Origin: Planctomycetaceae bacterium
GTDB taxonomy: Bacteria > Planctomycetota > Phycisphaerae > Phycisphaerales > SM1A02
Reading direction: 5' to 3'
Assembly: GCA_947474065.1 (NCBI GenBank)
Contig: CANJHD010000014.1
Span: 1-44,419 of the forward strand
Length of the DNA: 44,419 nt
Within the stretch, counting starts at the first letter, position 1, and every line of letters begins with the position of its first letter. A model generated the notes under the pieces. That model was not told the DNA's origin and did no database searches. It saw nothing but the letters and a program-made list of their open reading frames with translations. Shown one piece after another: positions 1 to 9,319 of the stretch. Made by a program: the position numbers and the translations under genes.

Positions 1-199
1 CGAGGCTAAGCGGAACCTTGTGGAGCGCAGCCGTCCGCGTCCGAGGGTCCCGCGCGCAACGGAGGGGGCGGTTGGACGACTCAATTTACTTCACCCGCGC
101 GCAACGGCGAAAATGGGGACAAGGGTGAACGGCACCTATTTAGCGGCGCGTGCTACTCGGCGCAAGACTATCCTTGACCCTTCACCCTGACCCCCCACC
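1..199. other. Non-coding leader upstream of aspS
   Basis: No gene is supported here. The stretch is GC-rich and holds a 14-nt direct repeat (CCCGCGCGCAACGG) at 49-62 and 94-107. A TATCCT hexamer at 169-174 could be a -10 element for aspS, but no matching -35 is visible, so no promoter is called. Confidence 0.5.
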
Positions 200-1996
200 A
201 TGCTCAAGCGCACGCACACCTGCGGACAGCCCCGTCTAGCCAATGCCGGCACGACAATCGCCCTTAACGGATGGGTGAACACCTATCGCGACCAAGGTCG
301 CGGACTCTTGTTCGTTGACATTCGGGATCGGGACGGCCTCTGCCAAGTGGTCTTCGATCTCGAACATGGCAACCCTGACCTCGTGCAGAAGGCCAGAGCC
401 CTCCGCCGTGAGGATGTGATCGGCGTGCGCGGGACGCTTCGGCAGCGGTCCGGCGAACCCAATCACAAGCTCGCTACTGGCGAGGTGGAACTCGCCGCAG
501 AAGAACTTGAGATCTTCAACAAGGCAGAGAACCCGCCCATCCTGCCCGATGATCACGACGCCGAGAAGATCAACGAGGAAATCCGCCTCAAGTACCGATA
601 CATCGACCTGCGCCGCCCACGCATGCAGCACATCTTGCGCACGCGCAGCAAGGTCACGAAGCTGGCGCGCGACTACTTCGCGGCCAACGGATTTGCTGAA
701 GTAGAGACCCCGCTTCTCATCAAGAGCACGCCTGAAGGCGCGCGCGACTTTATCGTTCCAGCGCGACTCCACCAAGGCATGTGGTACGCCTTGCCACAGA
801 GCCCGCAGCTCTTCAAGCAGATCCTGATGGTGGCTGGATTCGATAGCTATATTCAGATCTGCAAGTGCCTGCGCGACGAGGATCCGCGCGCCGACCGTCA
901 AGCAGAATTCAGTCAAATTGACTTGGAAATGAGCTTTGTCGAGCGCGAAGATGTGATGACCATGATGGGCGGCTTCGCGCACGCAGTGTGGCATGACATC
1001 CTCGGCTACGACATTGGCGAGATCGCACAAATGACGTGGCAAGAGGCAATGGATCGATTCGGCATCGACCGCCCCGATCTACGCAATCCGTTGGAAATTC
1101 GCGAGATCACCGACATCGTTGCTGGCAGTGAATTCCAAGTCTTCCAACAAGCGATCGAGAAGACCCGCGCCGGCAGAGCTGGCTGCGTGAAGGCAATCCG
1201 CGTTCCAGGCGGCGCGGAGAAACTCACGCGCAAGATGACTGACGGCTACACGGAGTTCGTCAAGCAATTCAAGACGGGTGGCGTGGCGGTTGCCAAATTC
1301 ACCGCCGCAGGATTCGAGACCGGCATCGCAAAGCATCTTGATCCATTCAAGGACGCCCTCGTCGCACGACTGGCACTCCAGGCTGGCGACAGCGTGCTCA
1401 TTGTTGCCGATCATTGGGACACGGCCACCAAGGCGCTCGGCGAACTTCGCCTCAAGGTTGGTCGCGACCTTGGACTTGTCAACGAATCTGAGTGGCGATT
1501 CCTCTGGGTCATTGACTTCCCAATGTTCGACTGGGATGAAGATGGTCAGCGTTGGGTGGCTATGCATCACCCATTTACAAGCCCAAATCCTGACCAATTC
1601 CACCTGTTGGAGAGCGAACCCGGCAAGTGCCTGAGCGCTGGCTATGACCTTGTTGTCAACGGCAGCGAGATCGCGGGTGGCTCCATTCGCATTCACAGGA
1701 TGGATGTGCAGGAGAAGGTATTCAAGCTCATCGGACTTACCAAGGAAGATGCCGATGCCAAATTCGGATTCCTGCTCAGCGCCCTTCGGCACGGCGCCCC
1801 GCCGCACGGCGGCATCGCCTTCGGACTTGATCGACTGCTCATGCACTTGGTCGGCACCGACAACATCCGCGATGTCATCGCGTTCCCGAAGACACAGTCC
1901 GGTGGCGATCTCATGATTGATGCACCTGGTCCGATCGACGAACAACAGATTCTTGACTGCGGCATGAAAGTGACGCTCATCGAGAAGAAGTCTTAA
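200..1996 (+). CDS. aspS: Aspartate--tRNA ligase (AspRS)
   Basis: Class II aminoacyl-tRNA synthetase that charges tRNA-Asp in the cytoplasm. At 598 aa it has the usual length of bacterial-type AspRS. Seen in order: an N-terminal OB-fold anticodon-binding domain (about 1-110, with GWVNTYRDQGRGLLFVDIRD), class II motif 2 near residue 220-240 (RDEDPRADRQ, then EFSQIDLEMSF), the bacterial GAD insertion (about 290-420), and motif 3 near 535-550 (GGIAFGLDRLL) followed by RDVIAFPKTQ. Motif 2 has Leu where Phe usually precedes RDED (KCLRDED), a mild variation. The ATG at 200 fits the family N-terminus. The next gene starts 7 nt downstream, so aspS probably heads a transcript with the binding protein and chemoreceptor. 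Identity is near certain; whether it also charges tRNA-Asn cannot be told from the sequence. Confidence 0.98.
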   Translation: MLKRTHTCGQPRLANAGTTIALNGWVNTYRDQGRGLLFVDIRDRDGLCQVVFDLEHGNPDLVQKARALRREDVIGVRGTLRQRSGEPNHKLATGEVELAAEELEIFNKAENPPILPDDHDAEKINEEIRLKYRYIDLRRPRMQHILRTRSKVTKLARDYFAANGFAEVETPLLIKSTPEGARDFIVPARLHQGMWYALPQSPQLFKQILMVAGFDSYIQICKCLRDEDPRADRQAEFSQIDLEMSFVEREDVMTMMGGFAHAVWHDILGYDIGEIAQMTWQEAMDRFGIDRPDLRNPLEIREITDIVAGSEFQVFQQAIEKTRAGRAGCVKAIRVPGGAEKLTRKMTDGYTEFVKQFKTGGVAVAKFTAAGFETGIAKHLDPFKDALVARLALQAGDSVLIVADHWDTATKALGELRLKVGRDLGLVNESEWRFLWVIDFPMFDWDEDGQRWVAMHHPFTSPNPDQFHLLESEPGKCLSAGYDLVVNGSEIAGGSIRIHRMDVQEKVFKLIGLTKEDADAKFGFLLSALRHGAPPHGGIAFGLDRLLMHLVGTDNIRDVIAFPKTQSGGDLMIDAPGPIDEQQILDCGMKVTLIEKKS

Positions 1997-2003
1997 AGCA
2001 AAG

Positions 2004-3398
2004 ATGGCAAGCGAACAAAGCAACCCCGTTACATCCGGCGAATCACGCCGCGTTCCAGCCGCCAATGCTGCCCCAACGGAAGCGGCTCCGTCCACGCATT
2101 CGCGCCGCCGTCGCTGGACACTTCGCACTGCCGTTTCACTCGCGGTATGCACAGTGGCGTGGCTTACATGGCGAGGCTTCGATCACTTGCTCAACGATCG
2201 AAGCCCGATCATCGTTGGAATTCTGCACTCGCAGACTGGCCCAATGGCGGTGAGTGAGTTGTCGATGATTGATGCCGAAGTACTTGCACTTGAGGAAATC
2301 AACGCCGAAGGTGGATTGCTCGGTCGTAAAGTGGAATGGGTGATCGCTGATGGTGCGTCCGATCCACCAAAATTTGCCAAGCAAGCCGACCGGCTCATCA
2401 GTAAAGATGGAGCGTGCGTTATCTTTGGTTGCTGGACGAGCGCTAGCCGCAAGGGCGTATTGCCAGTCGTTGAGGCTGCCGATCACTTGCTGGTCTACCC
2501 AATGGCCTACGAAGGCCTCGAGCAATCTCCAAACATCGTCTACACCGGCGCTGCACCAAATCAGCAAATCACTCCCGCTGTCCAATGGTGCCATGAGAAA
2601 CTCAAAGCGCGCCGCTTCTTTCTCATAGGCTCGGACTACGTTTGGCCGCACTGCGTCAATGCGATCATCTCTGACCAATTGGCAGCCCTTGGCGCCGAGA
2701 AAGTCAGCGAGACCTACATGCCGTTCGGAAGCATGGATGCATCCGCCGCAGTAAAGGCAATCCTAGAAACGAAGCCCGATGTTGTCCTCAGTTCCGTAGT
2801 CGGCGATTCGGCACTGGCCTTTGCACAAGCACTCCGTGCAGCTGGAGTTGATCCAAACAGTACCCCGGTACTGACATTCGCCCTCGGCGAAAACGAACTG
2901 CAGACGATGCCGCGCGGATGCATGGTGGGCAACTACGCCTCGTGGAGTTACTTCCAGAGCATTGATCGTCCAGAAAATCTTCAATTCGTCAACGGATTTA
3001 AAGCGCGCTACGGACGAGACCGCACCGTGCAAGATGTGATGGAAACTGCATATTTCAGCGTCAAACTCTGGGCGCAAGCAGTACGCGAGGCGGACACCAT
3101 CGAGGTCCGCGCGGTGCGTTACGCGCTTCGTCGGCAAAGTTTGAACGCCCCCGAAGGCACCATCGCAGTGGATCCACAGACACAACACACATGGCGCCCG
3201 GTGTCGATCGGGCGGATTCGATCTGACGGACAATTTGACATCGTCTGGCGCAGCCGCACTGCGGTGCGACCGGTGCCATTCCCTTCATCTCGTCCCCGCG
3301 AGGTGTGGGAGAAGTTTGTTGGGGACCTCTATCGCGGTTGGGGCGGGCAGTGGATCGCTCCACTTCCGGATCCTACGCGAGGGAATTCAACACCATGA
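2004..3398 (+). CDS. UrtA-like periplasmic substrate-binding protein, membrane-anchored
   Basis: 464-aa type I periplasmic-binding-fold protein of the urea/short-chain-amide/branched-amino-acid family (Peripla_BP_5; UrtA/FmdD/AmiC relatives). After a Ser/Pro/Ala-rich cytoplasmic-looking tail, residues about 41-57 form one hydrophobic segment with no obvious cleavage site, suggesting an uncleaved anchor. The binding domain spans about 68-440: IVGILHSQTGPMA, then INAEGGLLGRKVEWV, GCWTSASRKGVLPVVE and FFLIGSDYVWP are hallmark UrtA-type stretches. No ABC permease or ATPase genes (urtBCDE) lie nearby. Instead its TGA overlaps the ATG of a chemoreceptor by 4 nt, so it is inferred to act as a ligand-binding partner of that receptor rather than as an importer component. 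The ligand (urea, amide or amino acid) is unknown. Confidence 0.85.
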   Translation: MASEQSNPVTSGESRRVPAANAAPTEAAPSTHSRRRRWTLRTAVSLAVCTVAWLTWRGFDHLLNDRSPIIVGILHSQTGPMAVSELSMIDAEVLALEEINAEGGLLGRKVEWVIADGASDPPKFAKQADRLISKDGACVIFGCWTSASRKGVLPVVEAADHLLVYPMAYEGLEQSPNIVYTGAAPNQQITPAVQWCHEKLKARRFFLIGSDYVWPHCVNAIISDQLAALGAEKVSETYMPFGSMDASAAVKAILETKPDVVLSSVVGDSALAFAQALRAAGVDPNSTPVLTFALGENELQTMPRGCMVGNYASWSYFQSIDRPENLQFVNGFKARYGRDRTVQDVMETAYFSVKLWAQAVREADTIEVRAVRYALRRQSLNAPEGTIAVDPQTQHTWRPVSIGRIRSDGQFDIVWRSRTAVRPVPFPSSRPREVWEKFVGDLYRGWGGQWIAPLPDPTRGNSTP

Positions 3399-5410
3399 AC
3401 CAGACCTCTCCCCCGGTCAATGCCAACAACCGGTTGCCTATCCACCGCTCTATCGCCGGGCGACTACTTGCTTGGTTCCTTTTAATATCGTTGGTCCCGT
3501 GCATAGCTCTCGCCATTATCACCGCGCGAATTGCTACACAAGCGCTCGAGGATTCTGTACGGGAAAAACTAGTGCAAATTGCCGCTGCAAAGTCCAGCGA
3601 GCTTGAAACGTACGCGCTTGAACGCCTTGCCGATTCGAGCGCGATAGCTGGCGGTACGGGAATGAAGGAGGCGATGACTCGGCTCAATGATGCCGCTGCA
3701 GCAAATCCAAACGGTCCCAAGCCAACGATCGATATCAGTCGTACCGCAACAGCACTTGGGTACAAGCGGCTCCTGCTTATCGATACTGCAGGATTCATTC
3801 GCCTGTCCGTCGATCCATCATTTACTGTGGGGTCTTCAATTCTCACTGGTGATCTTGCAACCTCTGAACTGGCTGCTGGCTTTGATCGGGCACGCACTTT
3901 GCTCCAGGCAGAAATCACGGCGTTTCAGATATACGGCAAATCACCTGAGCCGATCATGTTCATCACCAGTCCGATTGTCAGCCAAGGCCGCGTGATTGGC
4001 GTTATCGCTGGCGGTCTTGGTCCTGATCAGGTCTGGCGCATGCTCGCGGATGTCACTGGACTCGGCGAAACTGGCGACATCGTGACCGTTCAAGGTGACG
4101 CGACGGGTATCACCGTCACCTCCCCAACGCGCACTGACCCCGATACGGCATTCAAGTTCCACCTACCCACTGGAAAGTTCGGCGAGGCAACAGCTAAAAA
4201 TGCCGCGAGCGGAAGCCGTGGATATGGAATCGTGACGGACGGCCGCGGCATTGAAGTATTTGCCGCATGGTGCTACCTCCCAAGTTACCGCTGGGGCATG
4301 TTGGTGAAGCAGGATGCGAGCGAAGCCTTCGCCTTGCTCAACTTTCAACGCAATCTGATCATCTCGCTCACCATCGCCTTGGGCATTGGCGTGGTCGTCA
4401 CAGCGCTGCTTGTGGCGCGTTCCCTTTCCACGCCGATTCGCGAGGCGGTTGCTGTTGCGCGCCAAGTGGCGTCTGGCGATCTTCGCGCTGAGATGGGAAC
4501 CATCTCCGATGACGAAACGGGCGCGCTGCTCGGGGCCATCCACACCATGACTACTGACCTGCGTGCGCTGATTGGACGCATCCAGATGTCAACAGCTACG
4601 CTTGATGCCACTGCTACTGTGATGCAATCCACTGGTGCCGAGCAGAAGCAGGTGATCGAGGATCACGGAAACGCTACGACAGAAGCATGCGCTGCCGTCC
4701 ACGAAATCTCCACCACGAGCCAGGAGTTGTTGCGCACCATGAACGAGGTCAATGAAATGGCCTCGCAAACCGGACATCGTGCCGAAGAGGGACGCGCCAA
4801 CCTTGCGGGCATGGACTCCACCATGCAGCAAATGGCCAAGAGCACTGCCCTGTTTGGTGACAAGCTGACCAAGATTAGCGAGAGCGCCGATCGAATCAAT
4901 CTTGTCATCGTCACCATGGCGAAGGTGGCCAATCAGACCAATCTGCTGTCGATTAATGCGGCGATTGAGGCTGAGAAGGCTGGCGAACACGGTCTTGGAT
5001 TCCTCGTTGTGGCCCGAGAGATCGCCTACCTCGCCACGCAGACCGCGGTGGCATCGCTCGACATCGAACGCATGGTGCGCGAGATGGAAGGAAGCGTGAA
5101 AGCTGGCGTCAAGGAGATGGGGGCCTTCTCCAACCAAGTACAAGTGGGCGTCAAGGAGATCAGCGACATCTCGCAAAGTCTTGGCGAGATCATCTCCGCT
5201 GTACAGGGAATCTCAGGGCGATTTGAGCAAGTCACTGTTGGCATGCGCGCCCAGTCGATTGGCGCGGATCAGATTCGCGATGCGATGGGCCGACTTGCTG
5301 ATGGCACGGCGCGAACCGCTGCGGCACTCGGAGATTTCAATAGCGCTACCAAGCATCTTCGCGATGCAGTGGACGGGCTCGATAGCGAAGTTTCGCGCTT
5401 CACCACTTGA
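3395..5410 (+). CDS. Methyl-accepting chemotaxis protein, WspA-like
   Basis: Transmembrane chemoreceptor of 671 aa. The ATG at 3395 is chosen because it forms an ATGA overlap with the preceding gene; an upstream in-frame start at 3305 would run deep inside that gene. Layout: TM1 about 22-44, a Cache-type periplasmic sensor about 45-315 (ending in a YLPSYRWGMLVKQD-like stretch common in dCache domains), TM2 about 317-341, HAMP about 342-395, then a long coiled-coil signalling domain whose tip (about 505-560) contains NQTNLLSINAAIEAEKAGEH. The tip and the region after it (TAVASLDIERMVREM ... GMRAQSIGADQI ... VSRF near the end) follow the Pseudomonas WspA surface-sensing receptor more than classical Tsr/Tar. 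There is no C-terminal CheR-tethering pentapeptide. No cheA, cheW, cheR or wsp gene is in the window, so its output pathway is unknown. It ends 20 nt from the convergent symporter gene. Confidence 0.93.
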   Translation: MNQTSPPVNANNRLPIHRSIAGRLLAWFLLISLVPCIALAIITARIATQALEDSVREKLVQIAAAKSSELETYALERLADSSAIAGGTGMKEAMTRLNDAAAANPNGPKPTIDISRTATALGYKRLLLIDTAGFIRLSVDPSFTVGSSILTGDLATSELAAGFDRARTLLQAEITAFQIYGKSPEPIMFITSPIVSQGRVIGVIAGGLGPDQVWRMLADVTGLGETGDIVTVQGDATGITVTSPTRTDPDTAFKFHLPTGKFGEATAKNAASGSRGYGIVTDGRGIEVFAAWCYLPSYRWGMLVKQDASEAFALLNFQRNLIISLTIALGIGVVVTALLVARSLSTPIREAVAVARQVASGDLRAEMGTISDDETGALLGAIHTMTTDLRALIGRIQMSTATLDATATVMQSTGAEQKQVIEDHGNATTEACAAVHEISTTSQELLRTMNEVNEMASQTGHRAEEGRANLAGMDSTMQQMAKSTALFGDKLTKISESADRINLVIVTMAKVANQTNLLSINAAIEAEKAGEHGLGFLVVAREIAYLATQTAVASLDIERMVREMEGSVKAGVKEMGAFSNQVQVGVKEISDISQSLGEIISAVQGISGRFEQVTVGMRAQSIGADQIRDAMGRLADGTARTAAALGDFNSATKHLRDAVDGLDSEVSRFTT

Positions 5411-5430
5411 TTGGCTTCGGGATTTGCGAG

Positions 5431-6738
5431 TTAGTCCGGCGCGATCCGTGTCATGATCCGCGCTGCGCCCATGTCGCCCCAAACATTCACTGTGGTGCGA
5501 CACATGTCAAGCAATCGGTCAACGCCGATCACGATTCCCATCGCGCCCACCGGCAGCTTCGCGCTGCCGAGCGACGCGTTGACAGCGGTGATCACGATCA
5601 CCATCGTCACCAAGCCTGCGCTTGGGATACCAGCCGCGCCAACCGCTGCAAGCGTGGCGGTGGCCACCACCACTGCAAGCTCTCCGAAGGAAAGTTGCAC
5701 GCCGTACAGTTGAAAGAGGAACACCACTGCCACTGCCTCGTACAGCGCAGTACCGTCCATGTTGAGCGTCGCACCGAGCGGTGCGCAGAAGCGCGTTGCG
5801 CGCTGCGAACAACCACCCTCGGTCTCACACACTCTGATGGTCACAGGGAGCGTGGCACTCGAACTTGCCGTGGCGAATGCGGTTGCGAGTGCCTCGCGCA
5901 TCGCCCACATGAATTTGAATGGATTGCCACCGCCAAGAACAATCTGGAAAGTCGGCAGCACGATGAACATGTGAATGATCAGACCACCAATCACCACCGA
6001 CATGTACAGCCCAAGCGGCCCAAGCAGTTCCGCAAGCCCAACCTTGCCGACACTTGCACTCACCAAGAGGAACGCGCCGATCGGAATAATCCAGAGAACC
6101 CAACCAACCGCGCGCAGGAGTGCTTCGTTCAATCCGTTCAGGACGCGTGCCGCAGAATTACCAGCGTCACCGCTCAGTGCCAGCGCTACTCCAAGAACGA
6201 TCGCAAAGATGATCATCCCAAGCGGCTGCCCCTCGGCCATTGATGCAAATGGATTGGCAGGAATCAACTGACGCGCAATCTGTAGCCACGCGGTGCCAAG
6301 CCCCTGCTCGCCCGATGCAGCCGCCTGCGTCAATTTCGGAGCGGCCTCAAATCGTTCGATGCCGCTCGTCGTGAGTGCTGTGACATCAGCAGGCGCGAGC
6401 CCAAGCCCCGGACCAACGAGCGTCACAAGCGTTGCTCCAAGAGTGGCGGCCACCAGCATGGTTGCCAAGAAATAGGCACTCGTACTCAGACCTAACTTCC
6501 CGAGTCGCGAAGGATCTCCCAACGAAGTAATGCCGGCAACCACGCTCGTGAAGATCAACGGGAGCACCAACATCATCAGCGGGCGAACCAACAACAAGTC
6601 GCCGGCTACAGAGAAACCAGAAACAGTCGCCGTTGCCCCGCCGCGGTGCAGCAATTCGCCAACAATCATTCCGGCGATCAGCGCGCCGATGGAGCCTGTG
6701 GCCACCCAGCGCTCCTTGCCACCGAGCATGCCAGCCAT
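5431..6738 (-). CDS. Dicarboxylate/amino acid:cation symporter (DAACS family)
   Basis: Inner-membrane secondary transporter of the GltP/DctA/SLC1 type, 435 aa, which couples uptake of glutamate/aspartate, C4-dicarboxylates or neutral amino acids to Na+ or H+. Seen: a serine-rich hairpin ATASSSATLPVT, the cation/substrate signature LGATLNMDGTALYEAV, the second hairpin AAGIPSAGLVTMV and the TM8 motif VDRLLDMCRTTVNVWGD. This arrangement is family-defining. The ATG at 6738 overlaps the trxB stop by one base (TGATG), implying translational coupling; an in-frame start at 6765 lies inside trxB and is not preferred. The exact substrate is not predictable here: TM8 has the RT pair typical of acidic-substrate carriers, which favours dicarboxylates or Glu/Asp. 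Confidence 0.93.
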   Translation of the reverse strand: MAGMLGGKERWVATGSIGALIAGMIVGELLHRGGATATVSGFSVAGDLLLVRPLMMLVLPLIFTSVVAGITSLGDPSRLGKLGLSTSAYFLATMLVAATLGATLVTLVGPGLGLAPADVTALTTSGIERFEAAPKLTQAAASGEQGLGTAWLQIARQLIPANPFASMAEGQPLGMIIFAIVLGVALALSGDAGNSAARVLNGLNEALLRAVGWVLWIIPIGAFLLVSASVGKVGLAELLGPLGLYMSVVIGGLIIHMFIVLPTFQIVLGGGNPFKFMWAMREALATAFATASSSATLPVTIRVCETEGGCSQRATRFCAPLGATLNMDGTALYEAVAVVFLFQLYGVQLSFGELAVVVATATLAAVGAAGIPSAGLVTMVIVITAVNASLGSAKLPVGAMGIVIGVDRLLDMCRTTVNVWGDMGAARIMTRIAPD

Positions 6739-7718
6739 CAGTGAACGCCCTGTTCTGCAAGCCATCGTTCACAATCAATCGCGGCCTGGCAACCCATGCC
6801 CGCAGCGCTGACCGCTTGACGGTAATGTTGATCCGCCACATCGCCAGCTGCAAAGATGCCGGGAATATTGGTGTTGCTCGAACGCGTGTGAAGCGCCACA
6901 TAGCCCTTCGCATCAAGTTCAACGCCTGAGCCTTGGAGGAACTTGGTAGCCGGCGAATGGCCAATGGCAATAAAGAGACCGCGAACATCAAGGCTGCGCA
7001 GTGCGCCGGTCTTGAGGTTCTTTACTCGAACAGACTCGAGTCGCTCGTCGCCAATGACATCGTCAACAGCGCTGTCCCACACCATCTCTACCTTGGGGCT
7101 CGAAAGGACGCGGTCCTGCATTGACTTGCTTGCGCGCAGCGTGTCGCGGCGATGAATGACGTACACCTTGCTAGCGAATTTGGTGAGGTAACTCGCCTCT
7201 TCCATCGCAGTGTCACCACCACCAACGACCGCGAGCGGTTGATTGCGATAGACCGGAAGCGCGCCATCGCAGACGGCGCAAGCACTCACTCCACCGCCAT
7301 TCATAGCAAGGCGAATCTCATTGTCGAGACCCATCCAATTGGCCGTTGCGCCAGTGGAAATAATGACACTGCGCGCCAGCACTGTCTTGCCGTCAGAATC
7401 AACCATGCGAAATGGCTGCTGCGAGAAATTGCACTGATCGATGTTGGCATCCACGACGCGCGTTCCGAACCGCTCCGCCTGTTCGCGAAACTTCGCCATC
7501 ATGTCCGGCCCGGTAACGCCGTGCGGGAATCCCGGGTAATTCTCCACTTCCGTGGTCAGCATCAACTGACCACCCGGAAGCACTGGCGCAGGATTGGTTG
7601 CGGGAACTCCCACATACACCACCGGGTCCAAGTTGGCTCGTGCTGCGTAGATCGCCGCGGTCCAGCCTGCGGGACCGGAACCAATGATCACTACCTGCTC
7701 AATCTTTACTTCGGACAT
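6738..7718 (-). CDS. trxB: Thioredoxin reductase (NADPH)
   Basis: Low-molecular-weight FAD enzyme (326 aa) that passes electrons from NADPH to thioredoxin. Seen: N-terminal FAD-binding GSGPAG at 13-18, the redox-active Cys pair in CAVCDG (C147/C150, versus CATC in E. coli), the NADPH-binding GGGDTAMEEA with the downstream IHRRD, and the C-terminal FAD motif GIFAAGDVAD. The ATG at 7718 is preferred over an in-frame start 21 nt upstream because AGGAAG lies a few bases before it. The upstream secreted-protein gene ends 30 nt away and the downstream symporter overlaps by 1 nt, so the three genes are probably one transcript. No thioredoxin gene is adjacent. Confidence 0.97.
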   Translation of the reverse strand: MSEVKIEQVVIIGSGPAGWTAAIYAARANLDPVVYVGVPATNPAPVLPGGQLMLTTEVENYPGFPHGVTGPDMMAKFREQAERFGTRVVDANIDQCNFSQQPFRMVDSDGKTVLARSVIISTGATANWMGLDNEIRLAMNGGGVSACAVCDGALPVYRNQPLAVVGGGDTAMEEASYLTKFASKVYVIHRRDTLRASKSMQDRVLSSPKVEMVWDSAVDDVIGDERLESVRVKNLKTGALRSLDVRGLFIAIGHSPATKFLQGSGVELDAKGYVALHTRSSNTNIPGIFAAGDVADQHYRQAVSAAGMGCQAAIDCERWLAEQGVH

Positions 7719-7748
7719 GTGCTTCCTGTCCGCGAGCAATGCTCGCAG

Positions 7749-9206
7749 TCACTTTCCACTAGCAGTTCGACTCAGCGCACGCAGCGCAGGCCATGCAACG
7801 AAGTCGCCAGTCAAGCCATCATTGGTTTGCTTCTGTGCGCCGCCGTCTTCTTTGTCCACGCCACGCGCATACAACACGCCGCCGGAAATCTGCAAGCGCC
7901 CGAAGTCACTCTCAATAGCGCGCGGCGAAGCAACATTCTCGTACTGCCAACGACCCGCAGCAGGATCCCACGGATCAAAGTCGAAGCGCTTAATTGTGTA
8001 CTGCGTATAGGTGCGATCGATACCACCCGGCCAAGTGCCGCTATCGCGGTACGCGGCAACCACTCCAAACGCCAACACTGTGCCATTCAATTCTGCGTTG
8101 AGGCGTTGCCGCAATGCAAACAGACGCTGAATGTCATTGGCCATCGCCAACACCATCGCGTAGCGCATCTTGTTGGTGCGGCTGAGTACCGTCGGGTTGT
8201 CAAGCAGTCCGTCGTAGTAACGAACGCGCCAGCGACGCCACCAATCGTCGTAGATGCCGGTCAAGCGCGCGCGTGTGGAATCAAGTGAGCCGTGCACGTC
8301 TGCGATTTCGGTCCATCGCTTCGCTGCACCAAAGCGCGCGAGCGGCTCCTTGCGGGCCTGCAAATCACCCATTGTTGCCGCGAATTTCGCAGTATCAGGC
8401 TGCCCCTGCGCATCAAAGAGCTGCATGATGAGCGCCTCTGCCAGAACACGGTCGCCCTCAGGCATCTCCATGCGCCGCAAGCGTTCTCCATCGGTTGGAT
8501 GAATGAATGCGTACCCGGTGAGTGCGAATTTCTTAACCACTGGCGCGGGAATATCGGCAAGGAATGTCTGCAACACATCGCGCTGCACGGATGCCATGTC
8601 GCACATCGCTTCCATTGCGAAGACCTTCTCCTCAAGCAAGTGCTGGTCGGCGACCTGTCGCAAAAACTTCAGCGAGGCGATACCAAGTTCGAACGCCTCT
8701 TGATACTTTTTCTCTTGACCGAGTCGGTACATCTCCGCCGCAACGAATGTGTTGATCACAGCGAGCGGCTTCAAGTAAGCGACATCGGAAACATACACAG
8801 TGAGGCCGTCACCAATTCCGATGAACGCACCCTTCTCGACATACACCGGCGGAACACTCGTCCGACCGTATGGCATGGCAAATGCAACAGCGGTTTGAGC
8901 GTCAAGCAGTGCCTTCGCCATCTTTCCATTGGCGGCTGCCCAGTCCTTGACCTTCGACCAGTCGGCCATCCCCGGCCAAACGGCGAGGACATTGAAAGCC
9001 GGACCCAACTTCATGGGCGGCGCGCTCATCTCCACATAGGCGTCAAGCACCCCCTTCCAACTCTTGCTCTTCTCCTGAATCACCTTGGCGGGCGCATTCA
9101 GGGCATCGACAGCCTTGGCGTCATCGGCGCGGGCGAAAGACCCGCACAGGAAGGCCATGGCGAGGGTGGCAACGGTAGCGAGGGTCGTGGCGCGTGCAAG
9201 ACGCAT
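7749..9206 (-). CDS. Secreted protein of unknown function
   Basis: 485-aa protein not assigned to a known family. Starting at the ATG at 9206 gives a clear Sec signal peptide (basic MRLAR, hydrophobic core, likely cut after SFARA near residue 26). A longer frame reaches back to 9335 but would add an uncharged, proline-rich leader overlapping purD. The mature protein is mostly helical in appearance, with repeated Ala/Leu/Glu-rich stretches. Its C-terminus (about 380-470) has the pattern DPWDP-x-GRWQYEN ... SGGVLYARGVDKEDGG ... DFVAWPAL, which resembles the tails of many planctomycete exported proteins that describe a 'DPF-G-L-Y...GPDG-D-GG' block. First gene of the probable operon with trxB and the symporter, divergent from purD across 113 nt. 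A periplasmic role is inferred; no catalytic motif was found. Confidence 0.8.
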   Translation of the reverse strand: MRLARATTLATVATLAMAFLCGSFARADDAKAVDALNAPAKVIQEKSKSWKGVLDAYVEMSAPPMKLGPAFNVLAVWPGMADWSKVKDWAAANGKMAKALLDAQTAVAFAMPYGRTSVPPVYVEKGAFIGIGDGLTVYVSDVAYLKPLAVINTFVAAEMYRLGQEKKYQEAFELGIASLKFLRQVADQHLLEEKVFAMEAMCDMASVQRDVLQTFLADIPAPVVKKFALTGYAFIHPTDGERLRRMEMPEGDRVLAEALIMQLFDAQGQPDTAKFAATMGDLQARKEPLARFGAAKRWTEIADVHGSLDSTRARLTGIYDDWWRRWRVRYYDGLLDNPTVLSRTNKMRYAMVLAMANDIQRLFALRQRLNAELNGTVLAFGVVAAYRDSGTWPGGIDRTYTQYTIKRFDFDPWDPAAGRWQYENVASPRAIESDFGRLQISGGVLYARGVDKEDGGAQKQTNDGLTGDFVAWPALRALSRTASGK

Positions 9207-9319
9207 GCGGGTGGTCTCCAAATTGGGCGGCGTTCCCGGCTCAGGATTTCCGATCTCGGACGGGCGGCGAAGGGTAGCAGAAACTGCGCTAGACTCGCTC
9301 GGTTCTTCAGCCACTCCCC

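Noticed and set aside
236-1042. Minus-strand 268-aa frame
   Set aside because: Antisense to aspS, which carries class II synthetase motifs.
1079-2152. Minus-strand 357-aa frame
   Set aside because: Antisense to aspS and the next gene; composition typical of GC-rich shadow frames.
5407-6243. Plus-strand His/Arg-rich 278-aa frame
   Set aside because: Antisense to the symporter, whose family motifs are unambiguous; low-complexity His content is a shadow of the opposite strand.
7152-8288. Plus-strand 378-aa frame
   Set aside because: Antisense to trxB and the secreted protein; no motif and no ribosome site.
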